Below, in pieces: positions 59,530-64,000 of a stretch of 64,000 bases of DNA. Source of the stretch: Palaemon carinicauda (Eukaryota > Arthropoda > Malacostraca > Decapoda > Palaemonidae); contig NC_090731.1 of the NCBI RefSeq assembly GCF_036898095.1, positions 136,954,845 to 137,018,844 of the forward strand, written 5' to 3'. The notes below the pieces were generated by a model, which worked only from the letters and a program-made list of their open reading frames with translations, searched no databases and was not told where the DNA came from. The number at the start of each line of letters is the position of its first letter. The stretch's first letter is position 1. Made by a program: the position numbers and the translations under genes.

Positions 59530-60270
59530 ACCTAATAACCAATAAACAGTAAATACTTCATCTCCTATGGAGTGAATAGTTTAAGGTCATGAACTCCTTG
59601 TGATATGAAATGCCTCTTCATGGCTAATAACATTTCCCATTTGAGGTCAATGGCAACCAAAAGTGTGAAGCCAGTTTATTTACTGAGGACTGTCATCTGG
59701 ACATAGCTGCCCTCCAAAGTGCCAATCAGTATATTGTACATTGGGGCAGACGAGCATCTAAATTAAGGATTGTGAATTATCCAGTGGGAGAAAATACCCC
59801 CTAATTGGAATGGCAATACAGTATCACTGCTGGAGGATACCAAGACACACACACACACACACAAAAAAAATTGCATTTTCCCTGCTCTATGAGATGCAAA
59901 AATTATCACGCTGAAGAAAAAGAGTATCAATTTTATATTGGTTGAAATTCTAATATAAATCTATAAAAAAAATAATCTGTTGGTAACCTAATTAATAACT
60001 GGATAAATTACGACAACTTATTTCAATCCATGTTTAATTTATTTTAGAAAGTAACAACATAACTTGTCTTCCAATACAAATTGTTTGTGGCAAGAGTAAA
60101 CCAATACATTATATACAGGGACGAGTTATGTGATGTTAACCCCCAACATAGACCACCATAACCAAGTCATTCAGCCAAAATTGTATGTAATTTGAACTAA
60201 CAAAATGGTCCACTGACAAATATTAAGAAAAAAACTTCATTCTTAGGTTACATATTTCTAGATTAACATG
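59530..60270. other. No recognisable gene
   Basis: AT-rich spacer with a short (CA)n run at 59849-59863. Confidence 0.5.
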
Positions 60271-61159
60271 AAAACCAAAGAAAAATTACAAATTTGGAAG
60301 TAATTTGCCTTCATTTTAACGATAAAAACCTGGAGCTATTCATAGGGGATATTACTTTCCGGGTAGCTGAAAGGCAAGCCATAAGACTTAGCGAGGGATA
60401 ACAACCCAAACCGCTAGTTAGCGGGAGGGGGATAGCCAGCTACCCCACTCACTCACACACCTGGACTGAATCCCACTTTGCTTGCAGGCTCAACTTTCTT
60501 GGGGGATAGGTGCTGGCGGGCCAACCTGTATAAATAGCTTCAGGTTTGTATCTTTAGGAAAAATACAAATTACTTCCAAATTTGTTATTTGTTCCGTCAC
60601 TCTATACAAACCCTCATCATTTACACGGGATGATTTACCTCTTGGGAGGATGGAAGTCCGTGCCAACTGGCTCTTGGCCTTTGACCCAGGGTTCTCTCCT
60701 TACGACATAGATCGTAAGTGGTAGGAACCCTGCACCTTGCTAAAATTATTGTGGTCTGCACGACTAGCGGCCTATGTGAGCTGTGTGTTTGTGACACTAG
60801 CAATGTGGCTTAGTCTAGTAATAGGATCTTCGAGTCATAAGAATCTTAGAATACTTAGACCTTACCCAATATCCCCTCGCTAGAGATATTGGGGATGCAA
60901 CAAGGATTATTCTACACTAGGTTACACAAGGGAAATGGATCTTAATTGCAGAAAGGTGAGGTCAGCTATGCCTAGTACCATGGTGCTGATTCCCCAAGGG
61001 AGGGGAAGGTGAAGGAAAGAAGGAAGCCAGTCATTCGAACTCATTTACTCCAGACTAACCTGGGTAACCTCAGTCCTCAACCCTCTGCTACTTCCCCATC
61101 AAGAAGCTTGAGGTGTTTAGACCACTTGTGCAACCATTATAGGACCAATGGAAAATATT

Positions 61160-62143
61160 TCCATGTTCCTATGGGTTACATCTTGCAGGTAGTGGGCGGT
61201 GAAGGTCGTCCGATGCTTCTACATGCCCGCTTACAATGCCTGCGCCAGAGTAGTTCGTTTTGAAACCCAGGACGTTGGAATGCCCCTGATGTTATGAGCT
61301 CTGGTCTTTGTGGTGGAGGAGGGTCAGAATTAATTTCTAGGTCAATGACCTTGCGAATCCAAGATGAGATGGTACTATTCGTGACCGTCCTTTCTCCTTT
61401 CGACCTTCCCCGTGTTGACAAAGAATGCCGACACATAGGAGCGATCTGCTGCTGTTCTTTTTAAGTAACACCTCAGACTCCTTACTGGGCAAAGTATCTG
61501 TTGGTTTGGGTCTTCGGTTACAGAACGAAGACTCTCCATCCTGAAGGGTCCGAATCTAAGATCCTCTACCCCTGGATTTTGAGTCTTGGCAATGAACTTA
61601 GGGATGAAGCTGAGAATTACTTCTCCAGATCCCCTTGAACGGAAGATGTCGTAGGATAGAACATGGAGTTCACTAACTATCTTGGCCAAAGCCAGAGCAA
61701 ATAAGGTGGCGATCTGTTGCCTGGCGTAATGGTTCGTATAGAGCTTCAATCAGAGACTGAAGGACTTGAACCACGTTCCAAGCAGGAGGTCTAACTTCCG
61801 ATTGGGAACAGGAAATCTCATAACTCCATACGAGGAGAGAAAGTTCCAATGAGGAGGAAATATTTATTCACTTCAGTTTAAAGGCTGAGTGGTAGCATCT
61901 GACTGCCGAAACTGAAAGGAGCATTTCTTCCCGAAGGTATACAAGGAACTCCGCTATTGTTGGAATAGAAGCAATGAAGGAAGTGATACCCCTTCCATGA
62001 CACCAACCACAAAAAACAGACCACTTAGCCTGGTAGACTGACGCTGAAGAGCATCTGAGGTATCCAGACATCCTTTCCACAACTTGTTGCAAAAATCCTC
62101 TCTGAGTGAGGAGATGCTGTACAGTCTCCAGGTGTGAAGTCAA
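61160..62143 (-). pseudogene. B4 tyrosine recombinase remnant
   Basis: 61868-62143: ERMSGYLRCSSASVYQAKWS and TIAEFLVYLREEMLLSV, the DNA-binding part. 61375-61749: LALAKIVSELHVLSYDI, where the catalytic Arg is replaced by Ile, and CPVRSLRCYLKRT. 61170-61300 in another frame: AHNIRGIPTSW (His-x-x-Arg) and AHYLQDV (Tyr). Dead by the Arg loss and frameshifts. Confidence 0.7.
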
Positions 62144-62520
62144 AGCGAAGCTACGGCTATGTGGAAGTTGTTGACAAGTGGTTGAGTAGCTTGTATCATG
62201 GAGGAAGTTCCCTCAGGAGCTCTGTCAAGAGCTGCAGAAGGTCCGGGAACCATTCTGCATGATGTCATAGCAAAACTATTAATGTCATTGATAAGTTCTT
62301 GCGCATTCTGACTTTGATGAACTTTTCTCATCAGACAGAACGGGGGAAATGCGCACATATCGATGTTGTCCCACATTTGTTGGAATGCATCTTGCCATAG
62401 AGCCTGGGGATCTAGAGCTGGGGAGCAGTGAAGCGGGAGCCTGAAATTCAGTACAAATCCACAGTTGGGGAACCCCACAAAGTCAGGACTTTCTTGGTTA
62501 CTAGATGATTTAGAGACCAC
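62140..62520 (-). pseudogene. B4 methyltransferase-like domain
   Basis: 126 open codons with LNFRLPLHCSPALDPQALWQ and MCAFPPFCLMRKVHQSQ, parallel to LPIYCSPIPDPAA and YAFPPFKIVNKVLQKF of A1. Confidence 0.6.
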
Positions 62521-62539
62521 TTGGAGCCCACTACAGTAT

Positions 62540-63745
62540 TTTTATTACAGTATATCTTTATACAGTATCTTTAATTTGTATTGGAGATGGTGGCTAGAAT
62601 TACAGCCACACAGTTTAACTGTTCCTAATTTGTGCATATCCTCCACCTGTGGGGCATGTGGAATACTGGATTGATTTAAGAGGATCCAAAAGTGAAAAAA
62701 AGGAGTTTGTTGATTCCAGATCGTAAGTGAAACTTAAGGGGACGTGGTGTAAAGATTTCAAGGTTGTGATTAGACAATGGAAGCGGTGTGTAGAGATTTC
62801 AAGCTTGTGATCAGATGTTTTAGTTTTTTACTGTGGGGGATTCTCAGGATATCAGTGCAGTGGACCCTAGTGAAAAAAAACACCCTATGATTGTGTATCA
62901 GTTATCAGTAGGAAGTTGGAGATTTATGTCCACATCCTATTGTCTCACTGTGTAGGTCGTGAACTGCAATGTTGTATGGTTCTCCTACAAGCTAGAAGTT
63001 TTCTCATGTCACAAGCTTGGAACTTTGTCTTGACTATGTTGACCTTGCCTGAAAAGGCTTTGTCTTGATGGTAGTTGCTAGAAAATCTGCATTACAAACC
63101 AAATAGCACTTTATTTTGAAAAAAGGACTTACATCTAATATCTTGTTTTTGTCTGAGTGACTATACCATCAAGAGGAGGGTCCTCTTTCTGATTTTAACA
63201 TGAAAATATAGAGATAGGTAACACTGTTTTACAATGCCTTTGATAGTACCTGAAGTAACCTGTCAAATTACATTTTAATTTTGCCCAAATATTTACACTT
63301 ATGTTGGTCTTTATTTATATTTGTATATGTAGATTAAATATTTGGAGGATTGATTCGTAAGAGGTTCTGTATGGAGATATTTATGTCTCTCTTTCTGGTG
63401 TTGTAAACCTGTATTTCCTTGTTATGGTAGTTATTTTTTTTTCCCAATAAAACTTTTTTTTTATTTTTGGTACCAGTAAGTGTTTCTTTCTCCCGCATAA
63501 TCTGTCCCCTTCTCAGCCACCAATCTAGAAATATTTTTATATGCTTTCAATGTCCCCTTGCCCAGTATAAAAAAAAAATCAAGGGGTGGTGCCCAGTGCC
63601 CAGTTCTCTTGACTGTTTACCTTTTGCCTACATTTCTGGTATTCCACCATTTTATCTATTTGTGTAGTGAACGTTAGTGTAGTCGGCATTTGGACACTAG
63701 GCAGTCTGCGTGCTTCATCTGGCCACAGTCTGCAAACCACTACAA
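62540..63745. mobile_element. 1.2-kb insertion within B4 flanked by 39-bp direct repeats
   Basis: The sequences 62501-62539 and 63746-63784 are direct repeats with 36 of 39 identical positions, and both belong to the B4 coding region. What lies between is unrelated to DIRS, has no long ORF, and carries AATAAA at about 63446. Its origin is unknown. Confidence 0.6.
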
Positions 63746-63828
63746 CTAGATGATTAAAAGACCACATGGAGCCCACTACAGTATCTGAGTCACTCTGCTC
63801 AGATTGTCTGCAAGCATATTCCCCTTGT

Positions 63829-64000
63829 CTGGAGTGAAGCGAGCATACAGGGACACAAGAGTTATCTATACTGCTAGATGGCCCAGGGGCTGCGACAAGA
63901 TACCGCCTTGCTTGTTTATGTAGGCAACTACAGTGGTGTTGTAGTTCATCAAGAACACGGAGTGCCCTGCTAGGAACTGGTGGAACTGTCGGAGGCCAAA
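63829..64000 (-). pseudogene. B4 RNase H remnant, truncated at the edge
   Basis: Near 63920-63960 the translation gives NYNTTVVAYINKQGG; the Asp of the family SDNTT/RDNTT motif is Tyr here. DNLSRVTQ near 63800 is the last acidic motif. A stop lies between. Confidence 0.6.

Larger units (their letters stand above)
60270..64000 (-). mobile_element. DIRS family B copy B4, cut by the window edge
   Basis: Two inverted blocks at 60285-60310 (TTACAAATTTGGAAGTAATTTG) and 60560-60590 (AATTACTTCCAAATTTGTTA), with CTATACAAACCCTCATCATTTAC at 60600, mark the right ITR/ICR region. Then YR, methyltransferase-like and RNase H pieces follow in DIRS order up to the right edge, interrupted at 62540-63745. Confidence 0.65.

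Overview
The window looks like nuclear DNA of a malacostracan, most probably decapod, crustacean. The grounds are very long dinucleotide microsatellites inside introns, a small-exon host gene spread over 17 kb, tRNA-derived SINE sequence, decaying LINE, mariner and Tigger copies, and above all a dense cluster of DIRS-type tyrosine-recombinase retrotransposons, a group known to be abundant in decapods. The species cannot be named from sequence alone.

Region 1 (1-18.0 kb) holds one plus-strand host gene that is invisible as long ORFs. Ten short exons between 302 and 17560 all have GT/AG borders and join without a frame break into 409 codons. The protein is not recognised; its last 80 residues are Gly/Arg/Asn/Ala-rich. 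The introns carry (TA)n, (CT)n and (CA)n arrays, a Tigger/pogo relic (about 8.2-9.5 kb), several 3' ends of one LINE family, an RT fragment of another LINE, a Ty3-like LTR with TATA box and polyadenylation signal (11342-11788) and a 245-bp foldback MITE (15718-15962).

Region 2 (18.8-64 kb) is a DIRS nest. Family A has three copies with both ends: A1 (19459-25977, all frames intact), A2 (28781-35234, internally scrambled) and A3 (47838-54612, intact apart from one nonsense codon in the recombinase). A fourth right end (56900-57473) is fused to a gag and left end of another family (D). Family B is represented by a 3' piece (18766-19458), a gag piece (38431-39380), a decayed full-length copy (41700-47165) and a copy running off the right edge (60270-64000). 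Every assignable DIRS copy reads on the minus strand. Each family A copy has the DIRS1 plan: inverted terminal repeats, gag, overlapping RT/RNase H/methyltransferase and tyrosine recombinase (YR) frames, and an internal complementary region (ICR) that spells out the circle junction. Gag and YR share one frame, separated only by a UGA-C stop; RT lies in the +1 frame. A degenerate mariner (35580-36802, TA-flanked), a tRNA-derived SINE (39447-39772) and a 55-bp tandem repeat lie between the DIRS copies.

A second host gene, a minus-strand C2H2 zinc-finger protein of 560 residues (54739-56421), lies between A3 and the A4/D chimera. A3 ends about 40 bp beyond its polyadenylation signal.

Functionally the mobile part reads as a set of related elements in different states: one apparently complete (A1), one nearly so (A3), one gutted copy with identical ends that was probably mobilised in trans (A2), and one apparent recombinant (A4/D).
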